From Pseudomonas chlororaphis (GTDB lineage Bacteria > Pseudomonadota > Gammaproteobacteria > Pseudomonadales > Pseudomonadaceae), in contig CP011020.1 in NCBI GenBank assembly GCA_001023535.1, positions 6,085,218 to 6,149,217 of the forward strand: a stretch of DNA of 64,000 nucleotides, read 5' to 3'. The translations under genes were made by a program, and so were the position numbers. How positions within the stretch are numbered: position 1 is the stretch's first letter; every line of letters starts with the position of its first letter. The notes below the pieces were generated by a model. The model was given only the letters and a program-made list of their open reading frames with translations. It ran no database searches and was not told the DNA's origin. Shown piece by piece: positions 9,185 through 17,715 of the stretch.

Positions 9185-9322
9185 AGAGGTCTTTATTTTG
9201 ACCACCCAGCAAGGTAGAAGCGACGCAGGGGGCTCCCAGACCCAAGTGATGATCCGCAGGACTTGTTGTGAGCAATTACTCAGCTAACAGCCGTCGGCGC
9301 TTCGCGCCGACAGTGTACAAAT

Positions 9323-9344
9323 GCGTTTTTACACACTCTGGGCC
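9323..9344 (-). repeat. Right terminal inverted repeat of the IS1182-family element
   Basis: Exact inverse of 7153-7174. Confidence 0.85.
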
Positions 9345-9445
9345 ACTAGCGGTCACTCGCATCATCTGCTGAAACCGCTACTGTATGAATTAGTTGGCGC
9401 TCTTGCATGGCTTGGGCGTTCAGGTCAAATGCAAAGATAGCCCGC

Positions 9446-10792
9446 TCATAAATTATGCGTAAGGATGATATCTTGAAGCGCACTAATTGAATGATCTTCG
9501 CCGACTCGTCCAAGCTTGAATTCAACCCTATGATCCAACTCTCCATACATGGTGGAAAGTTTCTGGAGGATTTGTTCTTCCCGTATTAAATCATCACTGT
9601 CTCGAACAAGAATTACCACGTGACACTTGGTGAGGTTGTTTCTCTTCAACGAGTTCTGCAAACGAGGCATCTGCTTTCGTAGAATAACTCGAGCAAAGGA
9701 GGAGAAATGCCGTGATGATACCGACTTAACTTCCACTCCAATGTGCTCGCCGGTGCGATCTGCAACAAAGTCAAAGCCGAATTCGTTAGGCGATGAATTT
9801 GTATTTATATTGTAGCCTTGCTTTGTATAAAACTCCGCAACGGCCTTCTCTGACAAATAACCTATTGCGACTGGGGAATCAAGGTTGTATGTGTAAATCA
9901 TTAAATCTCGGTCTTCCTCGTTTATATCAATTTCACCCACCTTGGCTGACGCCTTATTTATTATTTGCTTCAGCTTATCACAGAGGCCTCTGATTTGCTC
10001 AAACTCGCCGCGCTTAACATGCCTATTATGGGCGACCTTGTTTCTAAGTTTGTAAAGCAAGGCCCACTTGGTATCTACGCTGCCACTTTCTTCATCGATT
10101 ACGGATGAAAAATATTTTTCCCAATTGGAGGTGGGTAGATATTTTTTTATCGTCTCTTGATCATCTGGTGAGAATTTTGTTTTTGTTAGCAACCTATCTA
10201 GCTCTTCGATTGATATATCCCGCTTATTTCCAAACAGAACCTCTTTTAGATGAATGAAATCAAGTTTAAAAAGGTCATTTACATGTGGGTCATCATCGCT
10301 GAAATTATCAATTTTTTTGAATAAATCTGGATGGATTGTATCTTTTGACCAATTTACGCCTACAGTGATCAGCATGAATTTTGCGATCAGCCTACGCATG
10401 AGATTTTCAACCTCATTAATTAACGGGTACGATTTCTCCGCATACATTCGACCAATGTCATCCCACAATGTGTTTATTGTTGTTTTTCCTGGGGATATTC
10501 TCTCCGCAATTGATCTCACTCTATCGCAAAGCTCATTAAAATTATCCATTTCGGACTCGTCAATCGCTTCGAGTAGCAAGGTGAAGTAACGCTCCTGCTT
10601 AGACATAATAAGGCCAGTTTCCACGCGAAATTTTGCGACAGTAAGATCCTTCGCTTTTGAGGATCTTCTGTAAGAGATTTTCTGTCCATCGACGCTTATT
10701 AAAGAGTCAATTTTCAAAAACTCGACAAACGATTTTTTACTTATGCAGAAGGACTCTGACTCAGGTATAAGTATCAACAATTCGATTCTCAT
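9446..10792 (-). CDS. HEPN plus PD-(D/E)XK nuclease protein, candidate anti-phage factor
   Basis: 448 residues; ATG at 10792 is fixed by a strong AAGGAG six bases upstream. The middle is a helical region with an R-x4-H motif, R250-N-K-V-A-H255, preceded by KWALLYKL: this is the signature of HEPN-type RNases and of Swt1/MAE_28990-like HEPN domains. The C-terminal third resembles a restriction-endonuclease fold: D341 in EFGFDFVAD and E354-V-K356 in HIGVEVKS form a D...ExK site, followed by FARVILRKQMPRL. The gene is clearly AT-richer than the core genes and stands between an IS and two further nuclease-like genes. The defence role is inferred from domains and context; the two active sites suggest an abortive or nucleic-acid-degrading effector. 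Confidence 0.72.
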   Translation of the reverse strand: MRIELLILIPESESFCISKKSFVEFLKIDSLISVDGQKISYRRSSKAKDLTVAKFRVETGLIMSKQERYFTLLLEAIDESEMDNFNELCDRVRSIAERISPGKTTINTLWDDIGRMYAEKSYPLINEVENLMRRLIAKFMLITVGVNWSKDTIHPDLFKKIDNFSDDDPHVNDLFKLDFIHLKEVLFGNKRDISIEELDRLLTKTKFSPDDQETIKKYLPTSNWEKYFSSVIDEESGSVDTKWALLYKLRNKVAHNRHVKRGEFEQIRGLCDKLKQIINKASAKVGEIDINEEDRDLMIYTYNLDSPVAIGYLSEKAVAEFYTKQGYNINTNSSPNEFGFDFVADRTGEHIGVEVKSVSSRHFSSFARVILRKQMPRLQNSLKRNNLTKCHVVILVRDSDDLIREEQILQKLSTMYGELDHRVEFKLGRVGEDHSISALQDIILTHNL

Positions 10793-10893
10793 TAAGCACT
10801 CCTTAATTCTAAGACTGAGTCAGCCAAGCATTGCGTAGATGCCCACATCGTAACTAAACCGCGCCGAGGAGCGGCTTCAGAATTGACGAATAG

Positions 10894-12333
10894 TTATGCG
10901 CCACCAGTTTCAATTTCAGTCTCCTGCTCTGGATCTTTAGTTGGTGGGCCGGGGAAAATCACTTGCCCTACGGACGACAATATTGCTTGGCGACAGGCGG
11001 CTGCAAAATCAGCGTCCTGGCAATCTACGTAGCTTTGCACCGCGAGGAAAAGATCTGGCGTGGACACTAATGCGGTGTTCATAGTAAGTGCCGAAGCGGA
11101 GCATTTCTCTGTGAACGGATGCGTTCGCTGGTCTATAGGTAATATCCTGTACGCATTCCCAAATAGCACTGGCTTCGCCGGTACTTCCACCGACTCCCTG
11201 AGCAAATCCTCGTGAATATTCATTTGTAGCTGTCGTAATTTGTCGACGTTCACTGCCTTGTTGTCTTTACCCTCAGCTTCTCCTATGAGACGTCCCTCAG
11301 CTGACTCAAAGACAACATCAAACTCCGACCCAACATCTTTAAAAGGCTCTGCGGTGAAGCCGAGCTTCCGCAGCGCTTCGATAATGGCTTCCTCCAGTGG
11401 CTTTCCCTTCTCGAAGAGCAAGCCTCGAAGATGACCTTCAACCCGCAGTCGCTCAGTAAGTTCTTCTTTAGTCTGCTGTGCCGTTTCGACAGCCAGCTCA
11501 GCAGCCATCAACTCAGCGCGTAAAGTGCGCTCCGGAGCCATGAGATATAGGTCACTAGATGCCCAAGCGGGCTCCTCAGTGAGGTCACTCTCGGAGCGTA
11601 AGGCTTTGTCCAACTCGACGATTGCAGCTACAAAGCGATCGGCAAAGATCGTCGCCTTCTTCGTCCAAACCTGCTTTTCGTTCCTCTCAGTTACAAAGGC
11701 ATCAGGATAAAAATCGACGTCCGGGAGCACCACTAGACTGCCTGTGGACGCTTTGCTCGGAAAAATCGCCCCCACTGGCTTGTCGCCCGTTCTGGTCAGT
11801 ATTGCGGTTGATGCTTTTTCAGGAGAAAGCAGTACGTGATATGTAAAAAACTCTCGAAACTGATTCCAGAATGCGGCGAGTGCTGGCGCAACAGATGACG
11901 CCAATTTCATTTCTGACCCGTTCGCTATTACAGGCTTTAAATCGGCGGGAATCGAGTTGTAGTTGTTATATTCAGTAACGTGACGAGTTGTCTTCTGATT
12001 CCTCCCGGTACCCGAATAAGTTCTTTGGCCAGTGTCGATGTACACCGACGTTAGCTCTGGGAGAAAGACGAGGGCAGTCTTTCCAGAGGCCACGGCCTCC
12101 TTAAGCTCCCGACGCCAGTGCTCACAACATTCCCGAAGTTGAAAGGATTGTGTGTCGCTAAGACTCGGCTTGCCTTGGAAGTAGTCGACTCCATAGATCA
12201 AAAAATCGCTGATCAACGGCCTAAAAAGCACAATATCAAAGTCTAATAGGGAGGACTTCGACTTAAACTGGACATGTTTGACGCTACCAGATGCCAGCTC
12301 GCATCCGATTGTCACGATTTTCTTTTCGCTCAT
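10894..12333 (-). CDS. Uncharacterised protein with C-terminal PD-(D/E)XK-like domain
   Basis: About 479 residues from the ATG at 12333 (MSEKKIVTIGCEL), preceded by a G-rich stretch; an ATG at 12360 would add nine residues. The N-terminal half alternates strands and helices (LDFDIVLFRP, GKTALVFLPEL, TGSLVVLPDVDFYP), recalling a Rossmann or glutamine-amidotransferase-like sheet. A helical, charged segment (AELAVETAQQTKEELTERL) follows. The C-terminal part has LRKLGFTAEP, then D in GSEFDVVF and E-A-E-G-K, compatible with a restriction-endonuclease-like site with the last motif slightly altered. I do not recognise a named family. The position between two other nuclease-type genes suggests defence. 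Confidence 0.6.
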   Translation of the reverse strand: MSEKKIVTIGCELASGSVKHVQFKSKSSLLDFDIVLFRPLISDFLIYGVDYFQGKPSLSDTQSFQLRECCEHWRRELKEAVASGKTALVFLPELTSVYIDTGQRTYSGTGRNQKTTRHVTEYNNYNSIPADLKPVIANGSEMKLASSVAPALAAFWNQFREFFTYHVLLSPEKASTAILTRTGDKPVGAIFPSKASTGSLVVLPDVDFYPDAFVTERNEKQVWTKKATIFADRFVAAIVELDKALRSESDLTEEPAWASSDLYLMAPERTLRAELMAAELAVETAQQTKEELTERLRVEGHLRGLLFEKGKPLEEAIIEALRKLGFTAEPFKDVGSEFDVVFESAEGRLIGEAEGKDNKAVNVDKLRQLQMNIHEDLLRESVEVPAKPVLFGNAYRILPIDQRTHPFTEKCSASALTMNTALVSTPDLFLAVQSYVDCQDADFAAACRQAILSSVGQVIFPGPPTKDPEQETEIETGGA

Positions 12334-12600
12334 CATGCCCCCGTAGTAATTATGTAGCAAATAACTCTTTTTCTAAACGTAATGGCTTGAGTCGTTTAAG
12401 TGTCATGACGGAGAACCGCACGCTCAATGAGATGGAGTGACAAGTAATGCTCGAAGGCGACGAACTCGTTCGCATTCTGTCTATGCTCACCTTAGGGTGC
12501 GCCCCTAGATACGTAAATGTCCGCCTCTGGTCGGAAGCGGACGGTCGGAACGGCAGCTATCACAATCCTTTGAATTCCAGGAGGGACTGAGATACTTCAC
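12334..12600. other. Intergenic region inside the defence island
   Basis: No convincing gene. It holds the second copy of the dispersed repeat (12519-12542), whose GTCCGC...GCGGAC ends are partly palindromic. Confidence 0.4.
12519..12542. repeat. Short dispersed intergenic repeat, copy 2
   Basis: GTCCGCCTCTGGTCGGAAGC followed by GGAC; related to the copies at 7108, 13869 and 17642. Confidence 0.4.
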
Positions 12601-13683
12601 TTATGCCTCTTGGTAAAAAGAGATAGTCTCTTTCAGCGAGGCCGAAAACTCGTAAATCTCGTCCAGCGAGTTGATTGGATGGCGGGTTTCGACTTTATCT
12701 TTATCGAAAAGACCAAGATATTTTTGGCTTCGATTGAAGTGAAGTCTTGCGATAGGCTTTCTATTGTTGTCATCTAGGAGGATGCCGAAGTAGCTCTGCG
12801 TATCTCTGCTAGCAATGCGCTTTGCGTCTATAACAGTCCGGACAATTGCTTTGATGATATGAAAACCTTCCAACTCCTCCATTGTCGTTAGGATACGATC
12901 TTCAGGTTCTTCTTGGGCTTCAACCTGATTCTCAGCGACGACCGATTCAGCAAACGTTGGAAAGGTGGCTTTACTCATCGCTGACTTCAACCTGTCGTTG
13001 ATCTGATCACTGAGAAACTGAGAAGCAGCTTTCCTTGTAAGCAAAGTAAATTGATCTCGGACCTTTTGAGTGATAACTCCTTCGTAAACACGCGACGCGA
13101 AGAAACGGATGAAATCATCATCAGGCTGGGCAAACTGCTTAGCCATTTCCTTTTTTATGTTTCCCACATATTTCAGTTCCCCTGCGGCATTGATGATCGA
13201 ATCAACGTCGAATGCGGATTTCGTAAGCTTTTGAAGCTCAGGCATGACGTGTTCATCAATGTTAAGCAGGTCGATCTCTAAAAATGGCTTTTCATCCATT
13301 TTATTCGGTGCATCTAGATCGGTATAGAACCGATAAAACCTGCCATTCGTGAGGATAGAAATTCGCGCAGTGGTAACGTGGAAGTAGCGGAAGAGTTGGC
13401 TCGCATGGTTGATATTAAGTGGCTCTCCGACCTTTTTCGTTTCGATCAATATCTGGATCTGGCCGCCCTTCAAGATCGCATAATCAATCTTTTCGCCTTT
13501 TTTCGTGCCAACATCGCAGACGTATTCTGGAACGACTTCGGAGGGATCGAACACATCATAGCCAAGTACGGTATGAATAAACGGCATGACGAAAGCAGTC
13601 TTCGTTGCCTCTTCCGTCTGTATGGTCGACGCTAGCTGGTTAACCTTCGCTGACATTGCGCTCAAGCATTCTACAAAATCCAT
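12601..13683 (-). CDS. HsdR_N-type restriction endonuclease-like protein (COG4748 type)
   Basis: About 360 residues from ATG 13683 (MDFVECLSAMSAKV), preceded by GGAG at good spacing; the frame is open upstream to 13776 but this start matches the family. The N-terminal half shows IQTEEATKTAFVMPFIHTVLGYDVFDP, then PEYVCDVG, KKGEKIDYAIL and ILIETKK. The D of KIDYAI and E-x-K of IETK form the PD-(D/E)XK site of HsdR N-terminal domains. No helicase or methylase genes are adjacent, so this is a stand-alone homologue, not a type I restriction subunit. The C-terminal part (about 270-360) with YFGILLDDNNRKPIARLHFN is a separate domain often found in this family. A nuclease role in defence is inferred. 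Confidence 0.78.
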   Translation of the reverse strand: MDFVECLSAMSAKVNQLASTIQTEEATKTAFVMPFIHTVLGYDVFDPSEVVPEYVCDVGTKKGEKIDYAILKGGQIQILIETKKVGEPLNINHASQLFRYFHVTTARISILTNGRFYRFYTDLDAPNKMDEKPFLEIDLLNIDEHVMPELQKLTKSAFDVDSIINAAGELKYVGNIKKEMAKQFAQPDDDFIRFFASRVYEGVITQKVRDQFTLLTRKAASQFLSDQINDRLKSAMSKATFPTFAESVVAENQVEAQEEPEDRILTTMEELEGFHIIKAIVRTVIDAKRIASRDTQSYFGILLDDNNRKPIARLHFNRSQKYLGLFDKDKVETRHPINSLDEIYEFSASLKETISFYQEA

Positions 13684-13868
13684 TTCCTTGCTCCGTTGCC
13701 AGTTCACCCGATCGGGATCGTAGAGGCGCAACGCTACTACGCCTAAATCTAATTCAGCTACTGACATTCCATCCATGCTGGATGCCTGACCAGCTGTGAG
13801 TGATTTAGAACCTCCTTTGTCACCTCCTGTTAAGCTGTCCTACTGGCCGACAGCGGTCGCTTGCCGAT

Positions 13869-13892
13869 GTCCGCTTCTGGCCGATTTCTGCC
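13869..13892. repeat. Short dispersed intergenic repeat, copy 3
   Basis: GTCCGCTTCTGGCCGATTTC in the 330-bp gap between the defence genes and the M48 operon. The rest of that gap shows no gene. Confidence 0.4.
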
Positions 13893-14019
13893 AATATTTA
13901 TCCGCCCAAAACGACCAATTCATATCGGTCACGAATAGCACCCAGGCAAAATCTCGAGCGCCCCCCCACTCTTCAGTGACGTATTTCTACACCACAAACC
14001 GGCTCTACCCTGAAACCAC

Positions 14020-14688
14020 TCAGGAATCGCGCTGAGCCTCTTGGCGCAGCGCATCAAGCTGTTGCTGTGCATGGGCAGCCTGGCAGTAGGCGTTGAGGAT
14101 ATCTGCAATCTGGTCGCAATCCAGGGTGATGCCTTCATGCACCAGGCCGGCAGACAGGATGCGGATCTGCGGCTGGGGCTTTTTGAGGGCCATGGCCTGG
14201 TTGCCGAATATCTGTCGCGCGGAGCGATGAACAGGCAGGGGCGCATCGGCACGCAACATCAGTTTCTGCTCCGTCAGCCAGCCTTCGTCATTGATGGAGA
14301 CGTCGACAATGTCCAGCAGGTCCACCGGTGCGCTCAGCGTGTCCGCAAACAGCTGGCGGCGGGTCAAGCGCATAAACACGTGTTGCCCGGCGTTGCGGTG
14401 CTGCCAGGTGATCAATGCAAACACCACCGCCATCACCGCAGCACACACGGCCAGGCTGGTGGCCCCGCTATTCAGGGCGTACCCCAGCAAGCCCAGGGCA
14501 ACCAGCAAAAACAGCGGGCTGCGCACCTTGTAGCGGCGCGAGTTAGTGAATTCGGTCTGCTCGGGTACGCGCTGGATAACCTGCTCGAGTTCGGCGATCG
14601 CACGCTCGCGCTGGGCGTCGCGGGAGTCGGCGTATTCCTGGCTGAGTGCGCTGGCGAGATCCGACAGCGGATCCGAAGGTTGGGTCAT
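14020..14688 (-). CDS. Hypothetical membrane protein of an M48 protease operon
   Basis: 222 residues. A charged N-terminal helix (DSRDAQRERAIAELEQVIQRVP) is followed by two adjacent membrane segments at about residues 56-74 and 77-96, then a soluble C-terminal part with a beta-rich start (LLDIVDVSINDEGWLTEQKLML) and a helical Gln-rich end. No catalytic motif seen. It follows the M48 peptidase gene after 3 bp and is surely cotranscribed, so it may assist or be processed by the protease. Family not recognised. Confidence 0.7.
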   Translation of the reverse strand: MTQPSDPLSDLASALSQEYADSRDAQRERAIAELEQVIQRVPEQTEFTNSRRYKVRSPLFLLVALGLLGYALNSGATSLAVCAAVMAVVFALITWQHRNAGQHVFMRLTRRQLFADTLSAPVDLLDIVDVSINDEGWLTEQKLMLRADAPLPVHRSARQIFGNQAMALKKPQPQIRILSAGLVHEGITLDCDQIADILNAYCQAAHAQQQLDALRQEAQRDS

Positions 14689-14691
14689 GGA

Positions 14692-16053
14692 TCATTCTCC
14701 TTGGACAGTGGGTATCGGCGGTGATACGGGCTGCGTGGCAGCCGACGACGCCGTATGGATGAGTTGGCTGAACCAGTGTCGGTCGTGTTCGGTGGGTACG
14801 CGGGTGGCCTCGGCCAGCAGCGCGTCATCCAGGGTTACGCCCAGTTGCTGGAGGCGGAGTGCCGTCGGCGGGTGTGTATCGAACGGGTGCGCGATGGTGT
14901 GGTTCAGCGCCGCGTCGTTCAGGCGCAGTGGCGTGTGTCGCAGGTGGTCGGCCAGGGCCTGGATCAGGTTGGAGTGGCGCTCGGCGAGCAGCGTGTTGAT
15001 TTCAGCGTCCAGCGCGATCACCCGCAACAGCGCCTGGCAGAACAGGCGCTCACCGCCGATGTTGCCGCCCACCCGATCCGCCGCCAATTCCTGAGCGCGG
15101 CCCCAGTGATGCACCGCCAGTTGAAAGTAATGCAGGAAACGTTGCGTCATCCAGATCGCCGGGCGCTCGATCCAGGCCGGGTCGGCATCCTCGGCACGGA
15201 TAAACGCAAAGTGCAGGCACATCAGGCTGAAATGCGCACCGATCTCGCTGCCCCGCTCGGTGTCACGGCTACAGAAATGGCCCAGCTCATGACCGATGAT
15301 CGACGCGGCCTCGGCCTGGCTCAGGGTCGAGAGGTAGGTCAGCGGCAGGTAAAGGGTGCGCCCGCGGAGCAAGTCGCCGGCCGGTTGCAGGGCCACATCA
15401 ACGCTGGTGACGAAAAACGATTGGTCGATGCCCACCACTATATGGTCGGGCACCGGCGCACCGGTGGCTGTGGCCAGTTGCTCAATCCATGCCCACAAGG
15501 CCGGGGCTTTGTCACGCCCCATCCGGTGCCCCAGGAACGCCGAGGACGGGCTATCCAGCGCGTGCCATTGCTGGCGCAGACGCCCGATCAAGAGGCAGCC
15601 CGCCCATAGCACGGCAATCAGCGGCACCGCCACCAGCAGTATGAGCCAGCCACCGGCTTTCAAATGGCTCCAGCCCCAGCTCAGCTCATACAACAGACTC
15701 AGGGCCAACGCGCCCATCAACAGCCCGGCGTAAGCCGACAGCCAATGGCCCAAGGCACGCCAGCAGAGGAACAGGCGGTCGTAGAGAAAATCCCTGGACT
15801 TCAGCGCACGCCAGGCATCCAGCCTCAGCTTGAGCCACGTCGCAGGCCCGGCCACCAACGCGGCGAGGGCCAGCCAGTAGGCCAACCCTGCCAACACCTG
15901 ACGCACGCGGAGCCAGGCGTAGTAGCCGCCGATATTCTGTGCTTCGCGCAGCACGTCATCGACGCGTCCGCTTTGCACACTGGCCCAGGTCATGAGCACC
16001 ACCGGCAGCAGCAATATCGTCAGCGGCCACGACCACCGCGCGAACCGGCTCAT
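14692..16053 (-). CDS. M48-family membrane zinc metallopeptidase
   Basis: 453 residues. The zinc motif H-E-L-G-H lies in SIIGHELGHFCSRDTERGSE, and the third ligand region is AQELAADRVGG, both typical of M48 (HtpX/Ste24p) peptidases. Membrane segments are seen near residues 10-28, 50-75, 105-125 and 135-155, before the cytosol- or periplasm-facing catalytic domain. It is the middle gene of a three-gene operon. These enzymes act in membrane protein quality control; the substrate here is unknown. Confidence 0.87.
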   Translation of the reverse strand: MSRFARWSWPLTILLLPVVLMTWASVQSGRVDDVLREAQNIGGYYAWLRVRQVLAGLAYWLALAALVAGPATWLKLRLDAWRALKSRDFLYDRLFLCWRALGHWLSAYAGLLMGALALSLLYELSWGWSHLKAGGWLILLVAVPLIAVLWAGCLLIGRLRQQWHALDSPSSAFLGHRMGRDKAPALWAWIEQLATATGAPVPDHIVVGIDQSFFVTSVDVALQPAGDLLRGRTLYLPLTYLSTLSQAEAASIIGHELGHFCSRDTERGSEIGAHFSLMCLHFAFIRAEDADPAWIERPAIWMTQRFLHYFQLAVHHWGRAQELAADRVGGNIGGERLFCQALLRVIALDAEINTLLAERHSNLIQALADHLRHTPLRLNDAALNHTIAHPFDTHPPTALRLQQLGVTLDDALLAEATRVPTEHDRHWFSQLIHTASSAATQPVSPPIPTVQGE

Positions 16054-16056
16054 GGC

Positions 16057-16485
16057 TCAATTGGCCTGCAAATAATCGGTCAAAAACGCCTGTGCATTGC
16101 CTTGGCTGGACAGGAACTCGTCATAGCCGACATTCAGCGCCTGCGATTCGCCAGGCAGGTACAGCTCGCCCCAGCCTTGTTGCAGCACCAGTACCACGAA
16201 TTTCTGGCCGTCCACGGTGGTGGAATAGCGGGTGTCCTTACTGGTCTTTTCTACGGTCATCTTCTGGATCTTCATGTTCCAGTCGTGGTCGACACCCTCC
16301 AACTGCACCAGCGCCTGATTGTCATTGCGCGCACCGATGCGCAGAGTCCAGACTTTCACGCCGCCTTCGCCGGCATAGGCCAGCACTTTTTCTGCGACTT
16401 CCGGGCGGTTTTCAGCCTGGACGCCACCCGCGATCACGGCCAGAGCCAGGCACAGCAGCGCTGCCCACTTGCGATACATCAACAT
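16057..16485 (-). CDS. Hypothetical exported protein, first gene of the M48 operon
   Basis: 142 residues with a clear signal peptide (about residues 5-24, WAALLCLALAVIAGGVQA). The mature part is mostly beta-rich (KVWTLRIGARNDNQALVQLEG, RYSTTVDGQKFVVLVLQQG). It stops 3 bp before the M48 peptidase gene starts. No recognised family; a periplasmic partner of the protease is plausible. Confidence 0.7.
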   Translation of the reverse strand: MLMYRKWAALLCLALAVIAGGVQAENRPEVAEKVLAYAGEGGVKVWTLRIGARNDNQALVQLEGVDHDWNMKIQKMTVEKTSKDTRYSTTVDGQKFVVLVLQQGWGELYLPGESQALNVGYDEFLSSQGNAQAFLTDYLQAN

Positions 16486-16552
16486 TTAGGGTTTCCTCGG
16501 CAGTTCAAAGGCCACCATTGAAATCAACGCTCAGGCGCCTGCCAAGCGGCGT

Positions 16553-16591
16553 GGCCGTGGCGCACAACAATAAGGCCGTGACGCACAACAA
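16553..16591. promoter_or_regulatory. Direct repeat, candidate AraC-type operator
   Basis: GGCCGTGGCGCACAACAA at 16553-16570 is repeated with one change (G to A) at 16574-16591. The two copies are 21 bp apart, two helical turns, as for the paired half-sites bound by AraC-family regulators. They lie directly before the AraC-type gene and 70 bp from the divergent M48 operon start. Confidence 0.5.
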
Positions 16592-17605
16592 ATGATCGGG
16601 CTGCCCAATGTCGATATCATGCAACGCTGCCCACCAGCCCTGACGGACACTTTGCCAATGGACCGCCGCAACCCCTATCTGGACACGCACTTCTGCTTCG
16701 ATCACCCAGAGGCCCTGAACCAGGCCGGTGTATTCGATGACAGCGCGCGGCAGGTCATGGGCAGCGCGATCGGCCATTACCGCGCGCAGACGCTGCGGTC
16801 GCAGCTGCAGTATTTCGACTGCGATCTGCAATTCCCCGAACCGTTGCGCATCCACAAGGTGCTGCCCGACAGCGTGTGCATCGTGCAGGTACTGGGTGGG
16901 CAATGGCAGCATCGGGTTGACGGTCGGCTAAATGAATACACGCCCGGCGCGCCGCATGTGCTGGGATTGAGTGAAAGTATGGAAGCCATGGACCAGATGC
17001 CTGCCGGCAGCCGTGCGCGCATGGCCGGGCTGCGCATCGGCGGCGACTATCTACGCGAATTGGCTGAAGAAGACCCGTCACTGCAATCGCTGGCCAGGCT
17101 GCTCGACGATGGCATGCACTTTTCCGAACTGCGCGGCTGTCGCGCCATCGGGAGTTTGTTCGAGCGCCTTTATCACTCACCCTACCAGGGCGCCTTGGAA
17201 CGGCTGAATCAGGAGAGCCTGAGCCTGGCCGTGCTGGTCGAGCTGGCGATGCACCTGGCGCCACAGCCAGCTGAGCAGGTGGCCACGTCGCGCAGCCATT
17301 CGGACCTGGCACACGAAGCACGCTTCAAGCTCGACGCCAACCTGATGAACCCACCTGGCACTCCGGCGCTGGCACGGGAACTGGGCGTGGGTGAAACCAC
17401 CCTGAGACGTGCCTTTAGCCGGGTGTACGGCCAGTCGATGCTCGATTACGTGCGCCAACAGCGCCTGGAACTGGCGCGCACTCTGTTGCGCCAGCGCAAA
17501 TGGCACGTGGCGCAGATTTCCCACCGCCTGGGCTACTCCAATCCTGCCAATTTCAACCATGCCTACAAGGCGTATTTCGGCCATCCGCCAGGGGCTGAAG
17601 TCTGA
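16592..17605 (+). CDS. AraC-family transcriptional regulator, PchR-like
   Basis: Up to 337 residues. The C-terminal 90 residues contain the two helix-turn-helix units of AraC proteins: LARELGVGETTLRRAFSRVYG and VAQISHRLGYSNPANFNHAYKAYFGHPPG. The N-terminal ligand-binding part has the general form of PchR-like regulators, which often respond to siderophores. A TonB receptor and FecI/FecR locus lies 1 kb downstream, but a functional link is only suggested by proximity. Start is uncertain: ATG 16592, 16619 (MQRCPPAL) and 16661 (MDRRNPYLD) are all possible, and the operator-like repeat ends right at 16591. Confidence 0.82.
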   Translation: MIGLPNVDIMQRCPPALTDTLPMDRRNPYLDTHFCFDHPEALNQAGVFDDSARQVMGSAIGHYRAQTLRSQLQYFDCDLQFPEPLRIHKVLPDSVCIVQVLGGQWQHRVDGRLNEYTPGAPHVLGLSESMEAMDQMPAGSRARMAGLRIGGDYLRELAEEDPSLQSLARLLDDGMHFSELRGCRAIGSLFERLYHSPYQGALERLNQESLSLAVLVELAMHLAPQPAEQVATSRSHSDLAHEARFKLDANLMNPPGTPALARELGVGETTLRRAFSRVYGQSMLDYVRQQRLELARTLLRQRKWHVAQISHRLGYSNPANFNHAYKAYFGHPPGAEV

Positions 17606-17641
17606 GGTCGGCGACACTTGCTCTGTCGCCCTGCATCCATA

Positions 17642-17670
17642 CGTCCGCTTTTGGCCGGTTAGCGACCGTC
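17642..17670. repeat. Short dispersed intergenic repeat, copy 4
   Basis: GTCCGCTTTTGGCCGGTTAG, beginning at 17643, then CGACCGTC; partner of copies at 7108, 12519 and 13869. Confidence 0.4.
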
Positions 17671-17715
17671 GCTCTGATTAGCCATCCTTTTCTTTCCACA
17701 CGTGGAGGGCTTGTC

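Larger units (their letters stand above)
7153..9344 (+). mobile_element. Complete IS1182-family insertion sequence
   Basis: A perfect 22-bp inverted repeat bounds the element: GGCCCAGAGTGTGTAAAA... at 7153-7174 and its exact inverse at 9323-9344. The interior carries one full DDE transposase gene. Total length is 2192 bp, longer than a bare IS1182-type element, because about 570 bp precede the transposase start and hold a possible passenger ORF. I could not find a convincing target-site duplication: the flanks read ...GGCTATC and ACTAGCG.... Confidence 0.85.

Noticed and set aside
7145..9352. Target-site duplication for the IS1182-family element
   Set aside because: Flanks share only CTA-like bases in shifted positions; no clear duplication.
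12453..12590. Short plus-strand frame in the defence island gap
   Set aside because: About 46 codons, no ribosome-binding site, and it runs through the dispersed repeat; probably noncoding.
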